A DNA stretch of 64,000 bases from Symsagittifera roscoffensis (taxonomy: Eukaryota; Xenacoelomorpha; Acoela; Convolutidae): the NCBI RefSeq assembly GCF_963678635.1, contig NC_087063.1:76963617-77027616 (forward strand). The letters are read 5' to 3'. Numbering within the stretch: position 1 is the stretch's first letter; every line of letters begins with the position of its first letter. Below, one piece after another: positions 22,308 to 32,436 of the stretch. The notes under the pieces were generated by a model. That model saw only the letters and a program-made list of their open reading frames with translations. It searched no databases and had not been told where the DNA came from. Both the position numbers and the translations under genes were made by a program.

Positions 22308-24905
22308 CGTGGGCTAAAAAAATTATTATTTTGAGACTGAAAAGCGGTGGTATGGGGTTGTTCTATAAATTGTTCATAAGTATTTTCATCTTGTGAGTGG
22401 CGTGTCATTATATGTTGGATGGGACTTTGTGATATGGTTGGTCCAAAATTTGGATTATGTGTTATTGCTAAGTTTCGAAAATTACGTGGGACTAGGGATA
22501 ATGGATGGTTATGTGGTAGGGGTGGTAACTGTGGTGCTGTTGGCGTGGTGTCTACATTGTTATGTTCTTCGTCGTATGTGTTCTGTCTTGTTGCTATTTT
22601 TGTGTTGTATTCTTTTATTTGTGCATCTAAAAGAATTTTGTTTATTGATGTAGAAAAAATTCCAAAAAACCCTGCAAATAGTATGCGTGCTACACTTGCT
22701 TGTCTATTGACTTGTGTGTGTATAGCACATGTGTTATAGATTCCTTTTAAGAGTGAAAAAAGAAATCCAATAAAGTTAAACATTGCGTATAAAATAGTCA
22801 GTTTTTCTAAGATGTAGTAGGGCCATCCTAGAAAATCAAGAATTTCATTCTTGAGTGTAACAAAGCTAAAAATATTGATAGGTGATATATCCTGGGGACG
22901 GTATTTTTCACCGTTTAGATATATATAATCTTTAATGTCTTTAAAATATCCGCTATAGTCTTGCGTATAGATGTCTGCAAATCCTGCGGTTTCTGCAAGT
23001 TTGCGTAAGTTTTGGTCAATTGATTGTCTTTGTATAGTGTGTTAATAATTCTTGGAAATGTTGTGTTCTAATGTGATCTTGAATATCTGATTTTGAGTAT
23101 ATTCCTATTGATTGTAAGTCTATATTTGGGTTTCGAGCGATAGCGCGAATGCTTTCTGGTGAAAATTTTTTGAGTGATTGCATTAATGTGGGATATGGGG
23201 TGAGAAGGTAATATTTATCTTCATCAGGGTTTAGTTGTACTACATTGTGGCTATTTTTTGATCCACATGGGACTGCGGTATCCCAGAAATAGGTTCTTCT
23301 TGAAAGTGTGTCAACGAAATGTACTTTGTTCTTATAAAAGATAGGGATTCTTTTATAGCATCGTTTGTCTTCAAAAACGTATAGTGGTGATACTTTTTTG
23401 GTACAAGTATAAAACCATAAAATGTTTCCTTCATAGTCTAAAAAATTTGATCTATTTCCTGATAGTAAATATCCTGCGTAGGGTATTTTTAATACTGCTA
23501 GTGCAAGTGATTGTAATATTTGTGTTCTTTCTAATTCGCATAGTTGGTGTAGTGTTTCTAATTCAGAGAGTGACATTTCTTGAAAAATTCGGCTAATCGT
23601 GTAGTCTAGTTTCATATCTAAGTGAATATCATAGTGGATATTACCGAAATATGTACTATTCATTAGTGATAGTTCTTGTAAACGTGTGCTTTGATCGTCT
23701 TGGGGCTTTAAATGTCCACCAGGTTGACCTGTATTTTTTTGAAAATGAACTGGTATGTATGATGTTCCTTCATTTGGAGGATGACTTGTGGCGTATGGGT
23801 CGACTTTTGTTTTTCCAGTGGTCATGTCGAATCCTTTTTCGTATTCAACTAGTATTTCGGAGTATTGTGTTTTGTGAAGTGGGTTTCATGCAAGTTCTGT
23901 TTCTTGATATATTTGAAAACGTGTTAATTTATTTTCTATATTATGAATGTTTCTAAAATTAGAACTTATTTTTCGTAATGGATTTACTTGTTCATATGGT
24001 ATTGATTGTATAAAATATTTTTCGTGAAATTTTATCATACGAGCGTGTATTTTTGCTACTTGAAATGTTGTACAAGTGTGTTCGGGGAACCAAACAATTG
24101 TTGCTTGTGTTCTTGTTGTAGGGTCACAATAGCCTTGGTCGTTTTTACAAGGTAATCTAATTCCTTGATAGATCATTGTGTTGTCTGATAAATCTCGTGT
24201 GAGTTGAATTTTTTCGAGTTGTATTTTCCAATCGAAAAACATTATTTCTTGGTATCCTTTATTTTTTGTGTCTGCTTTGCAGTTTGATGGGTTATTTATA
24301 CCAATGTGTGGTATCCAGTGTTTATCGTGCATGTCATAGGTTAATCGTCCGTGTGCGCCGTTATATGGGTACTTTTCATCTAATTTTATATGTCCTTGAT
24401 ATCTTTCAAGTTCTGCTTGATGTACAGAATCTGAAAAAACTTGGAAATATACTAACTTTCTATCTGTGTTTTTATTTTTTGTGATGTTTAGTCGGAGTAA
24501 CTCGTTTTTACAATCTTCGGGATTGAGATGTAAAAGTCGTTCTATATTACTCTGGTAGAATGATTCATGGTCAAGTCGGTTTTTATTTCCGTTTGAGACT
24601 TGTGAACAATGTACTTTCTTTTCAGAAAATGTTGCTGTGAATTTATATCCTATAACTGTAGTTGCTCGGGCTTTTGAATAGAGTGTCGCTATTACATTTG
24701 TTGTTTCTATGGCTTGTGGTTCTGTTTCGCATTGTGATACTTGATTTATTGCATATTTGTGTAGTGTTTTTTGTTCGTTTTCTTCACAATCGTAATGTGT
24801 TACTAATAAATCTTGTGGTCCTGTGCGGGGGGAAGGGTTTATGTTTTGATTTGAGGTTATTAGAAAAAGGAGTTGGAGAAAAATTAAAATTTTTAGAATA
24901 TACAT
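22304..24905 (-). pseudogene. Env-like glycoprotein, element 2 (broken)
   Basis: The frame opens at 24905 with a signal peptide (hydrophobic residues 3-17), followed by a Cys-containing ectodomain with the CELERT and LSGNRS motifs, then CYKRIPIF. Two hydrophobic C-terminal segments (about 22650-22790) and a polar tail end at the TGA overlapping the next ATG. Undamaged, this would be a type I membrane glycoprotein of about 860 aa. Compared with element 1, a 9-nt deletion near 23887 keeps the frame but creates a TGA, and an 8-nt deletion near 23035 shifts the frame. The pattern resembles chuvirus-like class glycoproteins captured by LTR elements (family knowledge). The exact relation needs a profile search. 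Confidence 0.72.
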
Positions 24906-26035
24906 GTGTATGACAATCCTGAGTATGGGTTATAAAATGTGATGTAACCAATTGTCTTTTTGGTATATCTGTCGTATTTGTATATTACTTCAGTTGTTAT
25001 AAATGGTGGTGGTAGGGATTGAGCTGTTATATTTGGTGGATTTAATGGATAGGGATGTTGAGTAATGTTGTTTAATTTAACCGTGATTTCAAATTTTAAT
25101 TGTAGACTATTCTGTTGGAGTATTTGGATGTTATGAGCACGAATGTCTTCGTGAATGTCTTGTCTATATTGTAGTCTATTCAGTGCCCAATTGTGGAGTC
25201 GGTTACTTTCTAGGTGTTGTCCAAATAATGGTGGAGGTGCTGTGAATGTATTCCAGTCTAGTCTTAAAGGAATATTTGTTGATGATTGTTTTCGATATCT
25301 AGCGTCGAGGTTATTTGGGAAATTTAAGTTAAAAGGTGGTGGTGAAATCTGGCTTATTGATGGTGTTGATGGTAGTGATAATGTTTCTGGTAGTGATGAG
25401 GATGTTGTTGTATCCGTAGAAATATCTATTGGATCATTGACTAAATTTAGTTCACCTTGTGTAAATGAATGTGTTGTCCAATATGGTAGTCGTGATGCCT
25501 GGTTTGGGGGGTTAAAGGGATTTTCACGTATTTGTTCAGATGTTGGTGTTGAACCTAAGTAATCTGATGGTAGGCTTGAGGTGCTACGTTGTGAAAGAAG
25601 CGTAGGGGTTTCTGGTAATATACCAATGGGGTTTTCTGGAGTGTTTTGTGATGGGGATTGAGGTATATCAAAATGAACTCGGGGAGTTTGAAAATTTCTG
25701 TTTCGTCGAGGATGTATAATTTGTCTATTTATTTCGACTGTATTTTGGTTTTGACTAGGATTTCTTATTCTACTTAATTCTTGTGGTAGTGTTGGGTATA
25801 AGTTATATGTTGGTTCGCTTAGAGGTGCTTGTCGTTGAACTGGTTATAGTGGTTCTGATAAGCGAGCGTGTCGTTCTTCAAAGATATATGGGTTATCTTG
25901 AAAGGAAATTCGTGTAGATGTTTGAGGATTTTGGGTAGTTAAAGGTGTTGTTGGGTTATCTTGGGATGATGTCGGTGAAGACTGACTATGTGACTGTTGG
26001 GTAGCAATTTTTGATAGCTTTTTTGGTCTATTCTT
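24893..26035 (-). pseudogene. Pre-env Pro/Ser/Gln-rich frame
   Basis: A long open frame without an internal ATG start runs from after a TAA at 26038-26036 to a TAA at 24895-24893, interrupted once by TAA at 25846-25844. The downstream part alone is 316 codons. The N-terminal two thirds are low-complexity (Pro, Ser, Thr, Gln, Asn); the last 110 residues look folded and include LRLDWNTFTAPPPLF and a VIYKYDRYTKK stretch. It overlaps the env start by 13 nt (ATG to TAA). With no ATG it could be the C-terminal part of a spliced product. I do not recognise it. Element 1 lacks this region because of the window edge. Confidence 0.55.
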
Positions 26036-26070
26036 TTAGTGAAAAAGTTTATGTTTATTATAGTATTCTT

Positions 26071-26223
26071 CTAAAAAAGAATTAGGAGAATTGTTGCTAG
26101 GGCGAATGTGATGATTGCTTTTCTTATACATTTACATGTTGTCAAGATGAGGGATGAGAGAAATGTTATAAAAATTACAAATAGTAAAAAAATATCGGTT
26201 CTACTAAAAATGGTTCGTATCAT
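26071..26223 (-). CDS. Small hydrophobic frame, 50 aa, two predicted membrane segments
   Basis: An ATG-started 50-codon frame between pol and the pre-env frame. Residues 9-28 and 36-50 are strongly hydrophobic, separated by a short basic, Cys-containing linker (CKCIRK). The shape fits a small viroporin-like or hairpin membrane peptide, but there is no homology evidence and such short frames can arise by chance. Confidence 0.3.
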   Translation of the reverse strand: MIRTIFSRTDIFLLFVIFITFLSSLILTTCKCIRKAIITFALATILLILF

Positions 26224-27045
26224 TTAGATAAGTTTTTTGTGAATCGTACCTGTGGATATAATCAATGGCTTTTGAAAGTTGGAGGTATAGTTCAAATAGG
26301 GAATAGAAAATTTAAAAAATATTGCAAAAAATGATTAAGATTATTACAAAAGATTCAAAGATATCAAAAAGAAATATTATAAAAGTTTTAAGTATCGTAA
26401 AAAATTGTTTGAGGTTTGTGATAATTATAGTGACTGATTGAGAGAAGAGCATTTAGGAAATGACTTCTTGATCGAATATTTTTTGTTGTTTGGGGCAATT
26501 TTCAAGTGTGGTCGGATTATTTATTGGCTTTTTGACAAGTGGGTTGAGTTTTGTGAAAAATTGTTGGGGGCAATTTTTTTGGTGATCGGGAGGTCTTCTT
26601 TGTCTTTATTTTCATTTGTCAAATGATCTGGGGTATTTTTGAGATTTTTATACTTTAGGCTAATTAAAATAGTCGTTCTTTTACTTTAGGCTAATTTAAC
26701 ATATTTGTTTGGAGGATATTTGAGGTCTGAGTTGGGGAAATATTGTTGATCTTTGGTTTATTAGATAAGGGAGGGTTATGATATTATGGTGATATTTATT
26801 TTAGTTGTCAAGTTGGAGTGGTTTGCTTATTTTTGACCTGGAGGTCGTAAAGTTATAGTTATAGATATGCCTGGAGTTTAATATTTTTCGTCTAGTTGGT
26901 TTGTGTTAGAGTTATAGAAGGTGACGGATTGGATGAATCCTATTGGCTAATTTTGAACTAGAATCGCTGCGTGTTTGCCAGCATGTTATTTTGAAAAATG
27001 AAAGTGTAAAATGTTTCAGAGGTGCAAAGATTATTAAATGTAGAA
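26224..27045 (-). other. Region between pol and the small pre-env frames
   Basis: AT-rich sequence with no sense-strand frame. TTACTTTAGGCTAAT-type motifs occur twice near 26655-26700. It may hold the acceptor for a spliced env mRNA, but no clear consensus stands out. Confidence 0.4.
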
Positions 27046-30000
27046 TTAAAGTTGTTTTTGAAATTCAACTTTCTTTAATATTTTAGATTGTGGGATGAAT
27101 ATTTTATAATTTTTACGTGGTTGATTTCTAAGTCGTGAAGACTCTATATGTTCTGATTTGTCGATTTGTTCTTGGGGTATTATTTGTTCTGTCATTTTTC
27201 TATTTTTTCTTTCTTTTTGAGATGTATTTTGATCTAGGTTTTTTGTACTGTTTTTTGTGGTGGTTGATTTTGTTATTTGGTTTTTGAGGTGAAAATCTTT
27301 TTGTTCCTTTGTTGTATTTTCCGTATGTGGGTCATTTTGAATAACTTGTAAACCTGTAAAAGAATATAATTGAGTTAGTTCGCGGAGTGCGTATTCTTTT
27401 GGATAATAAGGTAATAGGTTATTTCGGTGTTGAACGATTTCTTTTTTGTCTGAGTCGGTGATTTTATATGTGACATCAGTGGGTTTTGCAATTATTTGGT
27501 ACGGTAATTTACGAAGGGGTTGTAATTTTTTTGAAATTCCTTTTTGAGTATTAAAATTGGGTATTAAAACAAATGTTCCAATTTTTAAATCGGAGGCTGG
27601 TGTAAAGCGTGAATTTATTTGTTCATTAATGTTTTGCCTTTGTAACAACTTTTTTGTTACTTTTTGGTAAATTTCATTGTGTTTTTTATCTCTGTTTAAA
27701 ATCCATTCGGTGTGTGTACCGGAGGCTAATTTAAGAATTTGTGGGTGATGAAAATGATCTTCATCGTGTGTATGTAAAGGTAGGTTATAACAGATTGAGT
27801 CTTTATTTGGTTGACAATAACCTTGTGCGTTTTTATGAGAGTTTGCTGTAAACATTATTGGTTTGCGTGGCTTTTGGTTAAAAACCATTTCATATGGTGA
27901 CATTCCTAGAGTTGTCGTAATTTGTGAATTATATGCTAAGGGAAATAATTTTACATCTGCTGACCATTCGGTGTATCTTGTATCATTTCCATTGATGATA
28001 CATCTGAGATATTCTTGTAATGAACGGTTCATACCTTCGACTAAGCCGTTTGTCCAAGGTGCGTGAGATGTACGTGGTTTGTGTTTGATGTTATATAGAT
28101 GACATAGTGTGATGATTTCATTATTTATGAATTCTGTACCGTTGTCTGTAACTAAAATTTCTGGTAGTCCGAATTTGGCTATCCAGTGTTCATAGAGTGT
28201 TGTGTAAGCGTAATAAGCGTTACAATGTGGTACGGGGTTAAGTGCTACATAATGTGTAAACGCGTCAACAATTACCATAATGTAGGAGTTTCCTTCGGAT
28301 GAGGGTGAAATTGGTCCTTTTGTATCAAAGGAGATACGGTGGTTAAAGTACAAACTTTGTCCTTTAAAGTCTTGTTTTTGTGCTATTTGTTTTTGATTTG
28401 GATAAGGTTTATTTAGTTGACATACTATACAATCATTGCATAGTACTTTTATCCAAATTGGTGCATTTGGGAAATAAAAGTTTTGTATGAAATTTGAATA
28501 TGTTTTCTCTGATCCAGAGTGTCCTTTAATATTTTGTGTATGTGAAATATTAAAAGCTATGAGAATCATACTTAGAGGGAGACAGGGAACTGTAGATTCA
28601 TTTAATTTGTATTCTAGAAGGTCTGTGTTTTCGTTAATTGTTGTATTATTGAATTTTCGAAAATATCGGAGGAGTGTTTTATTTCCTAAAATAGTTGTAT
28701 CTGCCTTGACGGGTTTAGTTTTATATTTGTGCCATGATTTTAGTTGTCTAATTACTGGGTCAAGATTTTGGTATTGATTCAATGTTGAAATTGTAATTGT
28801 TTTTGTTGGGGGGAGAAAAATGTTTTCTATTTCTAATTTAGATAAAGGAATTGTATCAAGTGGGTCATGAAGGTCAAATATTTGATTTATTGTGTATTTT
28901 GAATCGTTTGTTTGTGGTCCTGATAAATTTATTTTATCAGTTAGGTTTTGTGCTATTTGTTTTTGATTTGGATAAGGTTTATTTAGTTGACATACTATAC
29001 AATCATTGCATAGTACTTTTATCCAAATTGGTGCATTTGGGAAATAAAAGTTTTGTATGAAATTTGAATATGTTTTCTCTGATCCAGAGTGTCCTTTAAT
29101 ATTTTGTGTATGTGAAATATTAAAAGCTATGAGAATCATACTTAGAGGGAGACAGGGAACTGTAGATTCATTTAATTTGTATTCTAGAAGGTCTGTGTTT
29201 TCGTTAATTGTTGTATTATTGAATTTTCGAAAATATCGGAGGAGTGTTTTATTTCCTAAAATAGTTGTATCTGCCTTGACGGGTTTAGTTTTATATTTGT
29301 GCCATGATTTTAGTTGTCTAATTACTGGGTCAAGATTTTGGTATTGTTTCAATGTTGAAATTGTAATTGTTTTTGTTGGGGGGAGAAAAATGTTTTCTAT
29401 TTCTAATTTAGATAAAGGAATTGTATCAAGTGGGTCATGAAGGTCAAATATTTGATTTATTGTGTATTTTGAATCGTTTGTTTGTGGTCCTGATAAATTT
29501 ATTTTATCAGTTAGGTTTTCTTTTTCAATTAGTGGAAAAAGGTCTTTTTTATGCGAGTGTTGTTTTACTCTTTTTTGTTGGGTGTTATTTTTTATCCATT
29601 GTGAATATGGGATTGGTTTAAAAGTTGATGTTCCAAGTAGGTCAACTTGATAGTGATTATTTTGACAATCTAAATAAAGTGGGAAGTGTTGTAGATTGTT
29701 TATCTGTGATTGTTCAACGTCAGTTTTTACTGCATATTTGCATTCTAGTCGGGGTGATGTTTCGTTTTTTGCAAGGTAGAATTTTATATTTTTGGGTATT
29801 TCAACTGTGGTTTTACGTGTAAGTAATTCCGGTGGCGTATTTCGACTTAATGTGTCTGGTAATGCAAGATTCTTTCCTGCAGTCCAAACTATATGTAAGT
29901 TTGGGAATTTCATTAGAATTAGTTGAAATCTATAAACTCGGTGATTTGGATTAGATTTTTGTGTAAAGAGAAAAATGATTGGTTTGTGATCTGTGAATAG

Positions 30001-30396
30001 AACTGTTGGATGTTTTGATCCAAGTATCAGAAATTCATATTCTGTAAGTGTATAGATTATGGCTGTACATTCTCTCATTAGGGTTGAGAGTCTTAGCTCT
30101 GCTTGAGTGAATAATCGAGAGTTTGCTGATATAAGGTTCATTTTGTTTGTACCATTATGTGATTGTAATAACGCTGCGCCGAAGCCAAAGTTCGAAGCAT
30201 CGCACATTGCATAAAATGGTTGATTTGAATCTGGAATTGTGTTTGAAATTTGTTCAGTTAGAAGGTTTTTAATTTCTTCAAATCGTGCTTGATGTTCTGT
30301 GTTCCATTCAAAATTATTTTGTTGTCTAAGTATATTATAAAATGGTCTTAGGTATAATTGCATTTTATAGACATATTTACTTAAAAAATTCAACAT
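27046..30396 (-). CDS. pol C-terminal frame: RT connection, RNase H, duplicated spacer/HHCC, integrase
   Basis: An 1116-codon open frame starting inside the RT thumb region. RNase H comes first (Asp in CDASNFG about residue 66, Glu about 109, Asp in FTDHKP about 136, closing LPDTLSR). The spacer plus integrase zinc-binding domain (H..H in HTQNIKGH, C..C in CNDCIVC) then appears twice, residues about 293-483 and 484-673. The integrase core follows (Asp in FDTKGP about 692, Asp in VTDNGTEF, 35 residues to Glu in LVEGMNRS). After this come a GPY/F-like LPYQI segment and a Lys/Asn/Gln-rich tail. It joins cDNA to host DNA in the nucleus. The frame is open throughout, although the RT part upstream is damaged. 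Confidence 0.92.
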   Translation of the reverse strand: MLNFLSKYVYKMQLYLRPFYNILRQQNNFEWNTEHQARFEEIKNLLTEQISNTIPDSNQPFYAMCDASNFGFGAALLQSHNGTNKMNLISANSRLFTQAELRLSTLMRECTAIIYTLTEYEFLILGSKHPTVLFTDHKPIIFLFTQKSNPNHRVYRFQLILMKFPNLHIVWTAGKNLALPDTLSRNTPPELLTRKTTVEIPKNIKFYLAKNETSPRLECKYAVKTDVEQSQINNLQHFPLYLDCQNNHYQVDLLGTSTFKPIPYSQWIKNNTQQKRVKQHSHKKDLFPLIEKENLTDKINLSGPQTNDSKYTINQIFDLHDPLDTIPLSKLEIENIFLPPTKTITISTLKQYQNLDPVIRQLKSWHKYKTKPVKADTTILGNKTLLRYFRKFNNTTINENTDLLEYKLNESTVPCLPLSMILIAFNISHTQNIKGHSGSEKTYSNFIQNFYFPNAPIWIKVLCNDCIVCQLNKPYPNQKQIAQNLTDKINLSGPQTNDSKYTINQIFDLHDPLDTIPLSKLEIENIFLPPTKTITISTLNQYQNLDPVIRQLKSWHKYKTKPVKADTTILGNKTLLRYFRKFNNTTINENTDLLEYKLNESTVPCLPLSMILIAFNISHTQNIKGHSGSEKTYSNFIQNFYFPNAPIWIKVLCNDCIVCQLNKPYPNQKQIAQKQDFKGQSLYFNHRISFDTKGPISPSSEGNSYIMVIVDAFTHYVALNPVPHCNAYYAYTTLYEHWIAKFGLPEILVTDNGTEFINNEIITLCHLYNIKHKPRTSHAPWTNGLVEGMNRSLQEYLRCIINGNDTRYTEWSADVKLFPLAYNSQITTTLGMSPYEMVFNQKPRKPIMFTANSHKNAQGYCQPNKDSICYNLPLHTHDEDHFHHPQILKLASGTHTEWILNRDKKHNEIYQKVTKKLLQRQNINEQINSRFTPASDLKIGTFVLIPNFNTQKGISKKLQPLRKLPYQIIAKPTDVTYKITDSDKKEIVQHRNNLLPYYPKEYALRELTQLYSFTGLQVIQNDPHTENTTKEQKDFHLKNQITKSTTTKNSTKNLDQNTSQKERKNRKMTEQIIPQEQIDKSEHIESSRLRNQPRKNYKIFIPQSKILKKVEFQKQL
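28377..29516 (-). repeat. In-frame tandem duplication of 570 bp in pol
   Basis: 28377-28946 and 28947-29516 are identical except for one base (GATTC at about 28780 against GTTTC at about 29350, changing one Asn/Lys codon). The unit is exactly 190 codons, so the frame stays open. The junctions share a short TTTTG/GGTTTT microhomology. Confidence 0.95.
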
Positions 30397-31261
30397 TCCA
30401 AGGAATTCTTGGATTTTCTTTTTGTTTGTTGGTGGTTGGAGTTTTTGAATAGCATAAATGCGTGATTTTAATGGGGTGATTGTTTTTCTTTCTATATTAT
30501 GTCCTAAGAATTTTACTCTTATCGGGGGCGGCCTTCAGATTTTCGTTCTGAAGTATTTGGTGATATTGTTCTAAAACATTGAACATTTCTTCTTTAGTCT
30601 GTGATTGCATAAAAACATCGTCTAAATAGGTGATTGCGTTTTTCTTGAGTATTAGTGGTCGAAAAATTTTGCTCATGAAAGCTGAAAACGCTGCTGGTCC
30701 TATGGATATTCCATAGAATAAGCGGTTGAATTCATACTGTTGGTTTCCAATAACAAATTGTGTTAAACGTCGCGATTGTTCATCTAATGGCATTTGATTG
30801 TATGCACTATTCATATCTGCGGTTGTAAAGTATTCTCCGTTTATTTTTGTTAAAATAACTTGTATTGGTTCAATAGGCCAATTACACTTTGATTCATCTA
30901 TGAGTGAGTTGAGGTATCTAGCGTCGAGAACGATTTTTAATGATTCTCCGTTGGCTAGAATGATAACAGGGTTGATAAATGTGTTACCTTTTGGTTGTTC
31001 TTTTTTATTTACTGGTGAGATTATATTTTATTGTTCTAAAATATCAAGTAATCTGTTCACTTTATCGTGTAAATGAATTGGTACTTTACTTGCTCTTTGT
31101 TTTTTGAAAACTGCGTCTGGTTTTAATGGGAGATGTAGTGATGAGCTGATTTTGCCAACATCAAATTTGGATGTTGCATAGACTGATGAATATTTAATTA
31201 GCTGTTTGGCTAATTTTTCAAATTCGTCTTGTGTTATTTGTGATTGTTGGAAATTAAACAT
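30397..31261 (-). pseudogene. Reverse transcriptase core, interrupted
   Basis: The palm and finger motifs read in order on the minus strand: GESLKIVLDARYLN, then TADMNSAYNQMPL, then FYGISIGPAAFSAFM, then the catalytic YLDD (AITYLDDVFMQS), then NLKAAPDK. Two defects interrupt it. A TAA at 31030-31028 lies between LLDILEQ and NIISPV, in frame. Near 30510, a small deletion moves the reading into the frame that contains VKFLGHN and continues into the RNase H-integrase frame. Relation to Ty3/Gypsy RT is clear from the motif set. Confidence 0.88.
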
Positions 31262-31296
31262 TGTTAAAAATTTCTGTTGATTCTCTGTGTAGTTAT

Positions 31297-32436
31297 TTAT
31301 GTTGAATGTCGGTTTGAAATATGGGGTTTTTGTGAAATAATCCGTATTTTTTTTTCGTTACTTATTATATTATTTATGGATAATTCTTCATTAAGAATTG
31401 TGGATTGACAAATATCTAATAATTGGAGTATATTATTTACGCGATATGCTTTTTCGTATATTGGTGATATTGTAGCGTTGGTTTCGCAATAGCCTAAAAG
31501 TCCTAAAGGTAGTGTTACTTGATAGGGTGTATTGTTGTATACATGTAGAGAAATAATATCTGAATTCGAGTTTTTCAAATATTTTATGGATGAAATTGTG
31601 ATTTTGAAAAACTTATGGATAGGTTTGAATTCAAAATCTGACATATAGAGTTGTTGTTTGTTTTGTTTTTTATCATATTGGTGAACTTGTTTTATTGAAA
31701 AATTATATATGTTTCCTGATAGTGGTTTCAGGTGTTTTCTTTGTTGGTTATATATTGGATAAAATTTTGAAAAGAATGGTGGTTGTTTGTTCAATCTTTG
31801 AAAAAATGTTAGGGATGTGTCTTTTGCTTTTGTGTATTTATCTTTGATTAGTATTTTACTGTTTAATATGTTGATTGTTGGTATATATTTAGAGATAAAT
31901 GGTATTCCAATGATATTGTGTTTAATATCAGTGATATGGAATATTTGTTTAAATGGTTTAGTTAAAATTTTATTTTGCTCCATTGTTCTTGTGGGGAGAA
32001 GAAATAATTGAATTTTTCCATAGTTTACCAATGTTGATCCTTGTGCTGTTGCTAGTTTACTGGAGGTTTCAAGAGGTGTTAGCTTTGGGTGTAAGGTTTT
32101 TATTTCATTCCATGTGGGAATGTTTATTATATTTGATTCTGCTCCTGAATCAGTTAGAAAATCAATTTCAAGATCTGGTGGTTGAACTTCTTTTTTTCTT
32201 GGACTTTCTAAAAGAAATGGTATTGTCCAAATTTTTTCTTTGGGTTGTTCTTTTTGTATGTTTTGATAGATGTGATTTGTATTCAAGCATTTTGTTTTGT
32301 CATTCTCATTGGGTTGATTTGTAGTGTTAATTTCATTAGTTTTTTGCGTCGTCGGTGTGGAATGGATGGGTTCAATATAATAATTGTGAAGGAGTTCTGA
32401 TTGATTTTCATATATGTGTGATGAAAATGGTTGTTC
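31297..32436 (-). CDS. Retropepsin-type protease and linker frame
   Basis: The frame is open from just after the TAA at 32439-32437 to a stop at 31297-31299. The active-site loop is FLTDSGAESNII, followed later by the second-lobe motif HNIIGIPFI, as in aspartic proteases of LTR elements. About 200 further residues follow with no recognised domain. It shares its frame with the basic gag tail upstream, so read-through of one stop codon would join them. The run of nine A at 31355-31347 allows a -1 shift into the RT frame. Confidence 0.8.
   Translation of the reverse strand, partial: EQPFSSHIYENQSELLHNYYIEPIHSTPTTQKTNEINTTNQPNENDKTKCLNTNHIYQNIQKEQPKEKIWTIPFLLESPRKKEVQPPDLEIDFLTDSGAESNIINIPTWNEIKTLHPKLTPLETSSKLATAQGSTLVNYGKIQLFLLPTRTMEQNKILTKPFKQIFHITDIKHNIIGIPFISKYIPTINILNSKILIKDKYTKAKDTSLTFFQRLNKQPPFFSKFYPIYNQQRKHLKPLSGNIYNFSIKQVHQYDKKQNKQQLYMSDFEFKPIHKFFKITISSIKYLKNSNSDIISLHVYNNTPYQVTLPLGLLGYCETNATISPIYEKAYRVNNILQLLDICQSTILNEELSINNIISNEKKIRIISQKPHISNRHST
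31347..31355 (-). promoter_or_regulatory. Possible -1 frameshift site (A AAA AAA) between protease and RT frames
   Basis: In the protease frame the codons GAA AAA AAA ATA contain the slippery heptamer A AAA AAA. Slipping back one base enters exactly the frame that leads into the RT (TDYFTKTPYFKP, then MFNFQQ). This geometry matches known retroviral pro-pol shifts. A chance poly-A run is not excluded. Confidence 0.45.

Noticed and set aside
22393-22739. Plus-strand frames opposite the env tail
   Set aside because: Shadows of the minus-strand env frame; hydrophobic or Cys-rich text arises from the antisense of Asn/Thr/Pro codons.
28487-29440. Plus-strand frames opposite pol
   Set aside because: They mirror the duplicated integrase region on the other strand and repeat only because of the 570-bp duplication.
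30497-30530. Programmed frameshift between the RT and RNase H frames
   Set aside because: No slippery site; conserved residues are missing between AAPDK and VKFLGHN, so a deletion explains it.
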